From the NCBI RefSeq assembly GCF_000020685.1, contig NC_012526.1, positions 1,466,001-1,530,000 on the forward strand: a stretch of DNA of 64,000 nucleotides, given 5' to 3'. How positions within the stretch are numbered: position 1 is the first letter of the stretch; each line of letters begins with the position of its first letter. The notes below the pieces were generated by a model. The model worked only from the letters and a program-made list of their open reading frames with translations, ran no database searches and had not been told where the DNA came from. This stretch comes from Deinococcus deserti VCD115 (GTDB taxonomy: Bacteria > Deinococcota > Deinococci > Deinococcales > Deinococcaceae). This document shows, one piece after another, positions 49,335 through 62,747 of this stretch. The position numbers and the translations under genes were made by a program.

Positions 49335-50096
49335 ATGACCCAGACCCATGCTCAAAGCGCCGCCCCTGTCGCCGCACCGGTGCAGATGGTGAATCTGAAT
49401 GTCAAGATTCTGCGCTTCAACCCCGAAACCGACAAGAAAGCCCACTGGGACACCTATCAGGTTCAGGCTCAGCCCAGTGACCGAGTGGTGGATGTCCTCA
49501 ACGACATCAAGTGGTACAAGGAACCCAGCCTGACGTTCCGCCGCTCGTGTCAGCACGGTATCTGCGGATCAGACGCCATGCTGATCAACGGACGCAATCG
49601 CCTGGCCTGCAAGACGCTGGTACGTGACGTCGCCAAGGATGGCGGCACCATCACGGTGGAGCCCATTCGCGGCCTGAAGGTCGAGCGCGACCTGCTGGTC
49701 GACATGGAACCGTTTTTCGACTCGTACAAGGCGATCATGCCGTACTTCATCAACGAGTCGCCGGCCCCTGCCGGAGAGCGTTACCAGAGCGAACTCGATG
49801 CCGAGCGCATGGAGCACTCCAGCAACTGCATCCTGTGCGCCTGCTGCACGACCAGCTGCCCCATCTTCTGGGTCAACGGCGCGTACCTGGGCCCGGCTGC
49901 TATCGTCCAGGCGCACCGCTTCATTTTCGACAGCCGTGACGAAGCCACCCACCAGCGACTGAACATCATGAACCAGAACACTGGCGTCTGGCGCTGCCGC
50001 ACGGCCTACAACTGCACTGAAGCCTGCCCCCGCGACATTCCGATTACTACCCTGATCGAGGAAGTCAAACGGGCCATCATGTTCCAACAGTCCTGA
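49335..50096 (+). CDS. sdhB: Succinate dehydrogenase iron-sulfur subunit
   Basis: SdhB relays electrons from FAD to quinone through three clusters. The 253 residues contain the [2Fe-2S] ligands in RRSCQHGICGSDAMLING plus CKTL, then the [4Fe-4S] motif CILCACCTTSCP and the [3Fe-4S] set in CRTAYNCTEACPRDI. The N-terminal 20 residues (MTQTHAQSAAPVAAPVQ) form a short extension. AAAGGA precedes the ATG. It is the last gene of sdhCDAB and ends before a strong hairpin. Confidence 0.97.
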   Translation: MTQTHAQSAAPVAAPVQMVNLNVKILRFNPETDKKAHWDTYQVQAQPSDRVVDVLNDIKWYKEPSLTFRRSCQHGICGSDAMLINGRNRLACKTLVRDVAKDGGTITVEPIRGLKVERDLLVDMEPFFDSYKAIMPYFINESPAPAGERYQSELDAERMEHSSNCILCACCTTSCPIFWVNGAYLGPAAIVQAHRFIFDSRDEATHQRLNIMNQNTGVWRCRTAYNCTEACPRDIPITTLIEEVKRAIMFQQS

Positions 50097-50117
50097 AGTT
50101 TGTTGTAAACCAACTTT

Positions 50118-50155
50118 AAAAGTCTCCAGCGGCCGGATGGCCGCTGGAGACTTTT
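50118..50155 (+). terminator. Terminator of the sdh operon
   Basis: A 17-bp stem (AAAAGTCTCCAGCGGCC from 50118, with GGCCGCTGGAGACTTTT to 50155) has loop GGAT and ends in TTTT, 22 bp after the sdhB stop. Confidence 0.92.
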
Positions 50156-50466
50156 ATGTGCGCGGGATGTTGGGACGGGTTCAGCATTCTGGGAACGGTG
50201 TGCCGATGATTTTTCTCAGTGTCGTCATGCTGGCGGCGATTCCCAGACTAGAACGAGGCAGGCACCTGCCTGAATCCGTCCTACAGCAAAGCCCTAAACA
50301 ACAACCTCAGCGCTTCCTTCCTCCTTGAAGCGCCTGACGCCGCAGGGAGGGCCAGAGCCGCCTATGCAGCATGAGACCAGTCAGCCTGGGCGCTGGTTCT
50401 TACCGTAACCGGGTGGCGCCAGCGAAGCCTGATGGTTTCTATCCTGCCCGGCGCGGGCTGTTGCCC
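50156..50466. other. Intergenic region, no gene recognised
   Basis: This 311-bp stretch has no frame with convincing coding character. A 7-bp hairpin GCGCTTC/GAAGCGC at 50310-50333 lies downstream of the minus-strand hemB operon and could be its terminator. Some direct GC-rich repeats (GGCGCTGG, GGCGCCAGC) occur near 50388-50420. Confidence 0.45.
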
Positions 50467-50973
50467 TTAGCACTTCGTCTCCCCTACGCGGCCTTCGAAT
50501 GCTTGGACATACTCCTCTTGTTCGCCCGGCAGAGCCTGTTCCCCGCCAGCTCGGCGCACCAGCGCTAGAGCCGCATGTGAAGGCAGACCCGCCTGCATAA
50601 GCAGGCACGCCGCGACCAGTCCACCGTGGTGCTGATGCTGCCGGCTCACCACAACCACCTGCCGCCCATCAAGCAGTGCGTTCATCACTTCATCAAGAAA
50701 GGAAGCAAAGGCCTTCGAATCTTCAGCGCGTTCAGGTGATGGAAGAACGCCGGGCACGACGTCCAGCCCTGCGTGTTCGGCAGGGGTCCGCTGCCCGGAA
50801 TGCTCAGTGCCTTCTTCATCAGGCATGACGGCCAGCAATCCAGCACCCTCGCGGGCCAGCATGGTCCATATGTCTGGTATTTCCAGATCAGCGTCACCGC
50901 ACAGGCCCAGCTGACCTGGCCAGACTGCCGTGGGAACCCAGACGACAAGGCCCGGGCCAGACTGGTAGGTCAC
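50467..50973 (-). CDS. Dual-specificity phosphatase-like protein, catalytic residues replaced
   Basis: A 168-residue protein with the layout of small DSP/CDKN3-like phosphatases: an N-terminal [18 protein letters not shown] region, a mobile-loop position MPDEEG, and the P-loop region [37 protein letters not shown]. In active members the P-loop reads HCxxGxxRxG before LVAACLL. Here Ser110 stands for the Cys and His116 for the Arg, so hydrolysis by the normal mechanism is not expected. The flanking helix and the C-terminal [10 protein letters not shown] are kept, so it may bind phosphorylated ligands. It overlaps hemB by 4 bp (ATGA). Confidence 0.75.
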   Translation of the reverse strand: MTYQSGPGLVVWVPTAVWPGQLGLCGDADLEIPDIWTMLAREGAGLLAVMPDEEGTEHSGQRTPAEHAGLDVVPGVLPSPERAEDSKAFASFLDEVMNALLDGRQVVVVSRQHQHHGGLVAACLLMQAGLPSHAALALVRRAGGEQALPGEQEEYVQAFEGRVGETKC

Positions 50974-51971
50974 CCCTGGGCCTCGCGGAGCCAGCGCGCA
51001 ACGTCCATAGCGTGGTACGTAATGATCGCATCAGCGCCCGCACGCCGCATGCTGGTCAGGGTTTCAAGCACCGTGCGTCGCTCGTCCATGAAGCCAAGCT
51101 GGGCCGCCGCCTTGATCAGGGCGTACTCGCCGGAGACGTTATAAGCCACCACAGGGAGATCAAATTCATCACGCAACAGTTTCAAAACGTCCAGATACGC
51201 CAGCGCAGGTTTGACCATCAGGGTGTCGGCGCCCTGTTCGACGTCCAGGCGGGCTTCGCGCAGCGCTTCACGGTGACCACCAGCGGGGTCCATCTGGTAG
51301 GTACCGCGGTGACCTACGCTCGGGGCGCTGCCGGCAGCATCACGAAATGGGCCGTAATAGGCGCTGGCGTACTTCACGGCGTAGCTCATGACTGGAATGT
51401 GCGTATATCCAGCCTCGTCCAGCGCGGAGCGGATGGCCGCCACCATACCGTCCATCATGGCGCTGGGCGCAATAACATCTGCCCCAGCCTGGGCCTGCGA
51501 CACCGCCGTGCGGGCCAGCAGTTCCAGGCTGGGGTCATTGTCCACCGTCCAGGCATCTGCCCCGGTCTGCCCTGGGACCTCACACAGAGGACCGCAGTGC
51601 CCGTGGTCGGTGTACTCGCACAGGCAGGTATCGGCGATCACGGTGACCTGAGGCACCTGGGCCTTGATGGCCCGCGCGGCCTGCTGCACCACGCCGCCTT
51701 CCGCGTATGCCTGGGTCCCCAGAGCATCCTTGTGATCGGGAATGCCAAACAGGATGACACTGGGAATCCCCAGCGACAGCGCCATCCGGGCCTGCTCAAC
51801 AGCACCCTGGACGCTATGACGGCTTACCCCTGGCATGGTGGCAATAGGATGCTCCGCTTCCCGTTCGTGAACGAAAATCGGATGAATGAAGTGCTCGGGG
51901 CTGAGATGAACCTCGCGCGTCATGGCACGCAGGGCGGGGGTTCGGCGCAGGCGGCGGGGGCGGACTAGCAT
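50970..51971 (-). CDS. hemB: Delta-aminolevulinic acid dehydratase (porphobilinogen synthase)
   Basis: HemB condenses two 5-aminolevulinates into porphobilinogen in heme synthesis. The 333 residues carry the two catalytic lysines in [16 protein letters not shown] and [12 protein letters not shown]. The cysteine-rich metal loop [14 protein letters not shown] marks a zinc-dependent enzyme. ATG 51971 follows TAGCGT by 6 nt, so the mRNA is probably leaderless. It is the first gene of a two-gene operon with the phosphatase-like gene. Confidence 0.97.
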   Translation of the reverse strand: MLVRPRRLRRTPALRAMTREVHLSPEHFIHPIFVHEREAEHPIATMPGVSRHSVQGAVEQARMALSLGIPSVILFGIPDHKDALGTQAYAEGGVVQQAARAIKAQVPQVTVIADTCLCEYTDHGHCGPLCEVPGQTGADAWTVDNDPSLELLARTAVSQAQAGADVIAPSAMMDGMVAAIRSALDEAGYTHIPVMSYAVKYASAYYGPFRDAAGSAPSVGHRGTYQMDPAGGHREALREARLDVEQGADTLMVKPALAYLDVLKLLRDEFDLPVVAYNVSGEYALIKAAAQLGFMDERRTVLETLTSMRRAGADAIITYHAMDVARWLREAQG

Positions 51972-52032
51972 GCGTCTACGCTAGCGCCACAGGGGCGGGA
52001 CGAATGCAACGCCGCCCGTCAGCAGGCCAGAA

Positions 52033-52353
52033 TCAGGCTTTGCCGAGAAGCCGGCGCACAGCGAAGCGCACGCGGCCCAGGCTGGACACGTCGTCGAAAG
52101 CCGCCAGCAGAACCTGGTCGCCGTGAGGGGTCAGCAGGAGGGGCCCTCCTGCAACATCGAGCATCAGCTCGGTCCAGGCAGACGCACCGGTTGCACTGCG
52201 CAGACTGGCAATCACGGCGCGGGCAGAGGCCACCAGCACACCCAGCTGCGCTGCCTGATCTGCGCCGATTCCAGCGCTGGTCACAACATGGCCATCAGCG
52301 TCCAGCAGGGCGGCGTGACGGATACCACGCACCTCCAGCAGCGGGCCGATCAT
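52033..52353 (-). CDS. Roadblock/LC7 domain protein (third of three)
   Basis: A 106-residue Roadblock/LC7-fold protein: MIGPLLEVRGIRHAALLDADGHVVTSAG (strand-turn-strand), a long helix (ADQAAQLGVLVASARAVIASLRSAT), WTELMLDVAGGPLLLTPHGDQVLLAAF and a last helix. Such modules dimerise and bind small Ras-like GTPases (MglB with MglA) or serve as signalling platforms. It overlaps the preceding gene by 4 bp. No GTPase is in the window. Confidence 0.83.
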   Translation of the reverse strand: MIGPLLEVRGIRHAALLDADGHVVTSAGIGADQAAQLGVLVASARAVIASLRSATGASAWTELMLDVAGGPLLLTPHGDQVLLAAFDDVSSLGRVRFAVRRLLGKA

Positions 52354-52691
52354 GCGCGCTCCATCCGGGGCAGGTCACGCAGGTCGAGTGCCAGCCTGGC
52401 CAGGGCCTGCTGGATAGAGCGGGTGTCACTGCCCCGCAGCATGACTGCTCCTACGATGTAATCCCCACTGGTGACAGCAACCACCTCAATGCGCTCGGTG
52501 GTAAAACCAATGCGGGTCACGTCTCCCGCGCCCAGGCGGCGGCTGGTTCGGTCCAGGCTTGCGCGCAGGGAGGCAAGTTCGGCCGCCAGAACGTCGGCTC
52601 CTTCACCATAGGAGTCCAGCGGCAGACCGTCGGGGCTGACCAGGGCACTGGCGACTACGCCGGGCAAATTCCTCAGGGCGTCAATTTTCAC
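52350..52691 (-). CDS. Roadblock/LC7 domain protein (second of three)
   Basis: A 113-residue protein of the same fold: MKIDALRNLPGVVASALVSPDGLPLDSYG, a helix with ADVLAAELASLRASLDRTSRRL, then GDVTRIGFTTERIEVVAVTSGDYIVGAVMLRG and a final helix. This one keeps the classical roadblock start (L-x-x-x-G-V-x-x-A-x-V-x-x-x-D-G). The 4-bp overlaps at both ends show coupled translation, as expected for subunits of one complex. Confidence 0.85.
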   Translation of the reverse strand: MKIDALRNLPGVVASALVSPDGLPLDSYGEGADVLAAELASLRASLDRTSRRLGAGDVTRIGFTTERIEVVAVTSGDYIVGAVMLRGSDTRSIQQALARLALDLRDLPRMERA

Positions 52692-53038
52692 AGGAGGCTC
52701 TCCAGGTTGCGGGCGGTCGAACGGCCATACAGCCGCGCCTGACCCAGGTTGCTGCGGGCGTCAAGAGCAAGAAGCAGAAAAAACTGGGGGTTGATGGGAT
52801 GCAGATATACGCTGAGGCGCTCGCCGCGCAGATACAGTTCGCGCGCTTCTCCCCCGTTAAGGGACTGGGTATAAGCCCCGGACGCCGAACGTAACAGCCC
52901 AGCGTGTTCGGCCACCAGCAGGTTGAGGTCGTCGTTGGTAGAAGCGTGCCCTTCGACCAGCAGGCCGTCGAGTCCACCGATGGCAGCGGCCCAGGCGCCG
53001 TCCACATCGGATACAAGTTGGGTAAGGTGTTGCAGCAT
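52688..53038 (-). CDS. Roadblock/LC7 domain protein (first of three)
   Basis: A 116-residue roadblock-like protein: MLQHLTQLVSDVDGAWAAAIGGLDGLLVEGH, then a helix NDDLNLLVAEHAGLLRSASGAY, strands (GEARELYLRGERLSVYLHPINPQFFLLLAL) and a C-terminal helix. Sequence divergence from the other two suggests a heteromeric assembly. TATCAT lies 8 nt before the ATG, giving the operon a leaderless-type promoter. It is divergent from gyrA by 304 bp, which hold no gene but contain the gyrA promoter. Confidence 0.83.
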   Translation of the reverse strand: MLQHLTQLVSDVDGAWAAAIGGLDGLLVEGHASTNDDLNLLVAEHAGLLRSASGAYTQSLNGGEARELYLRGERLSVYLHPINPQFFLLLALDARSNLGQARLYGRSTARNLESLL

Positions 53039-53223
53039 CGGCCCTCATGATATGTGCCTGAAACAGACCTATTTCTTACACTCCTGCTGTAATTGTGCGG
53101 AAGTCTGCAAACTGTGCATCGGCGTGCCGTGTTCCGAGGCCGCAGCACAGCCGGCAGCTCCCTATTTGCTGTATATGGCAGCAATTTCGGGTAGAATAAG
53201 AGGGTTGAGGCACGCCCAAGGAA

Positions 53224-53253
53224 TTACGCCCATAACATAATATGTGGTATACT
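53224..53253 (+). promoter_or_regulatory. gyrA promoter with RDRM-like operator
   Basis: TATACT (53248-53253) follows TGTGG and is a good -10. Seven bases upstream, at 53224-53240, TTACGCCCATAACATAA matches the Deinococcus radiation/desiccation response motif TTATGTCATTGACATAA at 12 of 17 positions (13 of 17 on the reverse strand). It covers the -35 region, where the repressor DdrO would block transcription. gyrA is a known member of that regulon in D. radiodurans. Confidence 0.6.
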
Positions 53254-53342
53254 GGGGCCACTTCACGGCCTGAAACCCGGGCCGGACTCACCCCTTCCTC
53301 GGCACGGCTCTCCCGCCCGCCGAGCCCACAGACTGGAGCCCC

Positions 53343-55778
<2,436 letters not shown>

Positions 55779-55797
55779 GACACCAGTAACCCGTGAG

Positions 55798-55825
55798 CCC
55801 GGCCCGTCAGTGGCCGGGTTTTTTT
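55798..55825 (+). terminator. Terminator of gyrA
   Basis: A 7-bp GC stem CCCGGCC (55798-55804) with GGCCGGG (55812-55818) is followed by seven T, 19 bp after the gyrA stop codon. Confidence 0.9.
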
Positions 55826-55979
55826 ATGTCGCAAGCCATTCAATGTCAAAGTTTAATGAACCGGTTGTGAGGCATCAGCTGGGCCTCAGCCAGGAAATAA
55901 CAGCTCCTGGCAGGCTTTTTTCAGCACCCTCCTCTCTAGACACTTTGTAAGGTAAATACTGATTAAAGAAACAAAACTG

Positions 55980-56008
55980 TTTACAAAAATGTGTCTTTGG
56001 GTTACACT
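55980..56008 (+). promoter_or_regulatory. Promoter of the Crp/FNR gene
   Basis: TTTACA (55980-55985), a 17-bp spacer and TACACT (56003-56008) form a good sigma-70-type promoter about 65 bp before the ATG. The flanking DNA from 55830 to 55980 is AT-rich and holds no gene. Confidence 0.6.
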
Positions 56009-56072
56009 GTGTTCAACGTTGGGAATGGTCCCGACGGCACCCCCAAACATCACCGCCCAGGAGGCGACCCAA

Positions 56073-56690
<618 letters not shown>

Positions 56691-56814
56691 ATCAGCTGTT
56701 CGTCCCTCTGCCGCCCGGTCATGTGCCGGGCGGTTTCTGTTGTCCGGGCGGGTGGTTCACTCGTGAAAGACATAGGCCGGTCAATGTTTGCCAGACCCCG
56801 CTAGACTCAGACTC

Positions 56815-58185
56815 ATGAGTGAGCCTGTCATTTCTTCTTTCAACGATCAGCGCCCGTTGCGGGTCGCCGTGATTGGCAGTGGGCCCAGTGGCATCTTTGC
56901 CACTGAAGCCCTGCTGAAGCAGAGCGAGCTGCCGGTGCAGGTAGACGTTTTTGACCGTCTGCCTACGCCCTACGGCCTGGTGCGCTACGGCGTAGCCCCA
57001 GACCACCTGACAATCAAGAGTGTCACACGTGGTTTTGAAAAAACTCTCTCGGACCCGCGTGTACGTTTCCTGGGGAACGTGGAGTTTGGGAGCGACCTCA
57101 CGCATGAGGAGGCCCGCGCCCACTACGACGCACTGCTGTACACCGTGGGCGCCAGCAGTGACCGCCGGCTGGGAATTCCTGGAGAAGACCTGAACGGCAG
57201 CATGAGTGCCACTGAGTTTGTCGCGTGGTACAACGGCCATCCCGACGCTGCGGCGCGTGAAATGGTCCTGCACGCCAGCGGCGTGGCCGTTGTAGGTGTA
57301 GGCAACGTGGCACTGGACGTGACGCGTATCCTGGCCAAGACTTCAGCTGAACTGCACGATTCGGATATTGCTGCGCACGCGTTGAGCGCCCTGGAGCAGA
57401 GTCCCGTCCGGGACGTGTGGATCCTGGGACGCCGCGGGCCAGCCCAGGCCAGCTTTACCACCAAGGAGCTGCGGGAATTTGGGGAGCTGGCCGAGGCCGA
57501 GCCGGTGGTGTACCCGGAGGAAATTGCGCTGACGGAAGCTGAGGAAGCCGCAATCACGGACAATGTCAAGAAGAAGAATGTAGAAGTGCTTCGTGACTTT
57601 GCCGGGCGTACCTCTGAAGGCAAGCCCCGGCGGGTGCATTTACGTTTCCTGGTGTCCCCTATCGAAATTCTGGATGACGGACAGGGCAACGTGGCAGGTC
57701 TGAAGGTGGAGCGCAACCGGCTGGATGAACAGGGCAATGCCGTAGGCACCGGCGAGTACGAGACGTTGCCCGTACAGATGGTGCTGCGCAGCGTTGGCTA
57801 CCGCGGGGTAGCGCTGCCTGAGGTGCCTTTCGACGAGCGGCGTGGAGTGATTCCCAACACTGAAGGCCGGGTCGAGGGCCGCACTGGCGAATACACGGCC
57901 GGCTGGATCAAGCGTGGGCCAAGCGGCGTGGTAGGAACCAACCGCAAAGACGCCACGGATACGGTGGCTCATCTGATTGCCGACGCGAAGGCTGGGGTCC
58001 TTTCTCCCGCCGTTCGAGGCCGTGAGGATGTCGACGCCCTGCTGCAGGCCAAGGGCGTCGATGTGTACACCTTCTCCGACTGGAAGGCGCTGGATGCTCA
58101 CGAACTGTCTCAGGGGCAGGCGCTGGGACGTCCCCGGGCCAAGGTCGTGCACCGCCACGAGATGCTCACGCACCGCAACAAGTAA
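56815..58185 (+). CDS. Ferredoxin/adrenodoxin-NADP reductase (FprA-like)
   Basis: This flavoprotein transfers electrons between NADPH and ferredoxins. The 456 residues start MSEPVISSFNDQRPLRVAVIGSGPSGIFATEALL, with the FAD motif GSGPSG. Adrenodoxin-reductase-type segments follow: FDRLPTPYGLVRYGVAPDHLTIKSV, LLYTVGASSDRRLGIPGEDL, VVGVGNVALDVTRIL for NADP binding, and TAGWIKRGPSGVVGTNRKDA near the end. This matches mycobacterial FprA and adrenodoxin reductase in length. ATG 56815 follows TAGACT by 7 nt, so the mRNA is probably leaderless. Confidence 0.93.
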   Translation: MSEPVISSFNDQRPLRVAVIGSGPSGIFATEALLKQSELPVQVDVFDRLPTPYGLVRYGVAPDHLTIKSVTRGFEKTLSDPRVRFLGNVEFGSDLTHEEARAHYDALLYTVGASSDRRLGIPGEDLNGSMSATEFVAWYNGHPDAAAREMVLHASGVAVVGVGNVALDVTRILAKTSAELHDSDIAAHALSALEQSPVRDVWILGRRGPAQASFTTKELREFGELAEAEPVVYPEEIALTEAEEAAITDNVKKKNVEVLRDFAGRTSEGKPRRVHLRFLVSPIEILDDGQGNVAGLKVERNRLDEQGNAVGTGEYETLPVQMVLRSVGYRGVALPEVPFDERRGVIPNTEGRVEGRTGEYTAGWIKRGPSGVVGTNRKDATDTVAHLIADAKAGVLSPAVRGREDVDALLQAKGVDVYTFSDWKALDAHELSQGQALGRPRAKVVHRHEMLTHRNK

Positions 58186-58307
58186 GGTCTGTTTCCGAGC
58201 AGTAAGGCTACGCAGACAGTGTGACGCTGCTGAACTGCAAAATGTCCTGAACGCTTGAGCGTCATGATGGCCTCTGCTTTACCGCGCAGATGCTGCCCCC
58301 AGCTGAC

Positions 58308-58335
58308 AGGCTGCCCATAGATTGGGCAGCCTTTT
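58308..58335 (+). terminator. Terminator between the two reductase genes
   Basis: A 10-bp stem AGGCTGCCCA (58308-58317) with TGGGCAGCCT (58323-58332) is followed by TTT. It lies 123 bp after the first reductase and just before the second gene's promoter-like CATAAT. Confidence 0.8.
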
Positions 58336-58352
58336 GCCATAATTGTCGGCAC

Positions 58353-59360
58353 ATGGACGGCCGGCATTCCGACATTCTGGTGGTAGGAGGCGGTCCGGCC
58401 GGGTTACATGCCGCGTTTTACGCTGGGTGGCGCGGTCTTCAGGTACAGGTGCTGGAGGCCCGTCCCGTGTTGGGAGGGCAGCTCCAGGCACTGTACCCAG
58501 ACAAGGTGGTGTATGACATTCCTGGCCTCCCCGCGGTGGTTGCCTCTGAGGTGGTCAGCAATCTGGTTGCTCAGCTCAGTGGGCTTCCGGTCTCTGTCCA
58601 GGTGAATGCCACGGCCCGGCATCTGAGTGCCCACAACGGCGGCTGGCGGATAGCCACGGACGACGCAACGTTCACGGCGCGGGCCGTCATCCTGGCTCCG
58701 GGGCTCGGAGCGCTCACAGCCCGCGCGGCGCGGGTTGCCGGAGCAGAAGTGCATCCTGGCGTCCGTACAGAAGTCCCCGAAGCGGCCGCGCTCTCCGGGA
58801 AGCACGTGCTTGTCGTGGGAGGAGTGCCGCAGGCTGTTCAGTCTGCCCTGGAGCTGGTTGATGCTGGTGCCCATGTCACCCTGACGCACCGGCGCGCGGG
58901 CTTCCGGGGGCACCCTGCACAGTTGGCCCGGCTCGACCAGCTCCGTATGGAAGGGCGCCTTGAGATCATCGCTCCGGCGCTCATGGACAGGCTGACTTCA
59001 GAGGACGCAGTTCTGCTGGAACATGGCACAGAACGCCGGGTCCAGGCTGATACGGTGCTGCTACTCAACGGATACCTTCCGGACCTGTCGCCGGTGCAGA
59101 CATGGCCTCTGAACTGGAATGGCGACTACGTGCCGGATGGCACGGGCGGTCAGACTGTGCTTCCCGGGGTCTTTGTGGCGGGCGACGCCGCATATTCAGG
59201 AGGCAGCTTCAAACTGATCTCTGTGGGCCTTGCCCAGGCAGCTATTGCAGCGAACCACGCGGTTCATCACGTGAATCCTGAGCTCAAGGTGCGGCCCGGT
59301 CACAGCAGCGAAAAATGGCTGGCGCCCAGGCCTAGAGGGCCGGGTGAGGACGGGGTCTGA
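58353..59360 (+). CDS. Thioredoxin-reductase-like ferredoxin-NADP reductase
   Basis: A 335-residue FAD/NADPH enzyme of the TrxR-like FNR type (YumC family). It starts MDGRHSDILVVGGGPAGLHAAFYA, the FAD motif. The redox-active CxxC of true thioredoxin reductases is absent, as in TrxR-like FNR. Other motifs: VLGGQLQALYPDKVVYDIPGLPAV for the flavin and pyridine region, LVVGGVPQAVQSALEL for NADPH and VFVAGDAAYSGGSFKLISVGLAQAAIAANHAV near the end, then LKVRPGHSSEKW, a tail typical of this group. The 3' end overlaps the convergent AAC(3)-like gene by 29 bp. Confidence 0.88.
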   Translation: MDGRHSDILVVGGGPAGLHAAFYAGWRGLQVQVLEARPVLGGQLQALYPDKVVYDIPGLPAVVASEVVSNLVAQLSGLPVSVQVNATARHLSAHNGGWRIATDDATFTARAVILAPGLGALTARAARVAGAEVHPGVRTEVPEAAALSGKHVLVVGGVPQAVQSALELVDAGAHVTLTHRRAGFRGHPAQLARLDQLRMEGRLEIIAPALMDRLTSEDAVLLEHGTERRVQADTVLLLNGYLPDLSPVQTWPLNWNGDYVPDGTGGQTVLPGVFVAGDAAYSGGSFKLISVGLAQAAIAANHAVHHVNPELKVRPGHSSEKWLAPRPRGPGEDGV

Positions 59361-60138
59361 GCCCCTGAGCGCGCACGAGTTTACGGACCTCCTGGCACCG
59401 GCAGCTGGAATACGTGCAGAGCAGCGCCTCAGGGTCACGGCGCAGCAGGGCCACTGTCTGATCGACCAGATCACGGACCCGGTACAGTCTCAGGGTCGCC
59501 CCGCCCACTACGGCACTGCGCATAGAGAAATGCATCAGGGGCTGCAGATTGTCAAAGTCGGCCGAACAGTTGGGAAACGCCGTGGGCAGAACGCCACCGT
59601 CCAGCGCTACATAGCGCGTCAGCAGGGGCATGCCGGCAATATGCTCGCCGTAGTGGATGGTGGTATTACTGCCGAAATCCACTCCCATCAGCAGGGCGTA
59701 TCCGTCCAGGTCATACAGCGCACCAATAGGCTGATACGGGCTCGACAAGGTCTGCACACCGCAGATCCGAGCCGCTTCCTGCCCCAGCGCAATAAAACTG
59801 AGGGTCGGGTGGAAACTGCGCACAGCTTCAGGTCGTTCGACCATTTCCTGGGGAACCCGGCCGATATCTCGGCTCACACGACTGTCCCGCCGGTACCGCG
59901 CATGCACCGGTGACGTTGCGTGGCGGAGCAGGGTGTTGTAAGTGAAAGCTGGAGCCACCACTGTGGCCGTGCGCCGCTCGAGTGCCCCAACGACCGTACG
60001 CGCCCCACCTTCAAGCTGTCCGAACGACTTGAGGCTGGCATGCACAATCAGGTGCTGGGTTCCGTCCAGCCCGAGAGCACCCAGACCTTCATCAAGCTGG
60101 GCTGGGGAAACGGCCGGTTTGCGCAGCAGGTTCAGCAC
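59332..60138 (-). CDS. AAC(3) family N-acetyltransferase-like protein
   Basis: A protein of about 268 residues of the aminoglycoside N3-acetyltransferase fold (acetyl-CoA dependent; includes FrbF and YokD). Family motifs: HLIVHASLKSFGQLEGGARTVVGAL, VVAPAFTYNTLLRH, RRDSRVSRDIGRVPQEMVERPEAVRSFHPTLSFIALGQEA and GVDFGSNTTIHYGEHIA with the conserved HxxE-type residues. A Cys-rich end (CTYSSCRC) is unusual. Whether it confers aminoglycoside resistance cannot be told. GTG 60138 is taken as start since TACACT lies 7 nt upstream; the frame runs to 60207 without support. Confidence 0.87.
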   Translation of the reverse strand: MLNLLRKPAVSPAQLDEGLGALGLDGTQHLIVHASLKSFGQLEGGARTVVGALERRTATVVAPAFTYNTLLRHATSPVHARYRRDSRVSRDIGRVPQEMVERPEAVRSFHPTLSFIALGQEAARICGVQTLSSPYQPIGALYDLDGYALLMGVDFGSNTTIHYGEHIAGMPLLTRYVALDGGVLPTAFPNCSADFDNLQPLMHFSMRSAVVGGATLRLYRVRDLVDQTVALLRRDPEALLCTYSSCRCQEVRKLVRAQGLRPRPHPAL

Positions 60139-60167
60139 AGCCCTTAGTGTACGCCCTGAACAAAAGA

Positions 60168-60191
60168 ACACCGCCCCCGAAGGAGCGGTGT
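60168..60191 (-). terminator. Terminator of glnN
   Basis: The minus strand has ACACCGCTCC paired with GGGGCGGTGT (one G-T pair) followed by TCTTTTG, 45 bp after the glnN stop codon. Confidence 0.8.
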
Positions 60192-60235
60192 GTGAAGCCA
60201 GATTCAACGTGCTGGCCCGGTCGGACGCGGCAAGG

Positions 60236-62398
<2,163 letters not shown>

Positions 62399-62473
62399 GG
62401 GGGCTCCCTGGGAGTGCAGTACGAAGGAAAACGGGGCCGGTCAGGACAACCTGGTGCCGGCAGCTCGGGGAGA

Positions 62474-62502
62474 AGTATAGGAGTGCCGTTTGCACGGGTC
62501 AA
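62474..62502 (-). promoter_or_regulatory. Promoter of glnN
   Basis: Minus strand TTGACC (62502-62497), a 17-bp spacer and TATACT (62479-62474) form a near-consensus sigma-70 promoter. The rest of the divergent spacer (62503-62747) is AT-richer and holds no gene; an operator for nitrogen control could lie there but none is obvious. Confidence 0.7.
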
Positions 62503-62747
62503 TGATCCGGTTGGACAACTTGCACATTAGAGCCACGTGATGTGCGGAATTGATTTCTGATTCTGCAAATTGTCCGAGTCAATCTTGATGAACAAACCGC
62601 TCTTTCGGGACATTTTGTACTAGACCCGGAGTGCCCGTGTGTACGGAGCAAGAGATATGGTAATGACGACCACCCAACGAGCGCCGCGCCGGATCACCGC
62701 TGCGGCCTCTTTACAATGAGCCGCGCCAACGGAGGTTGCCTTTTTCT

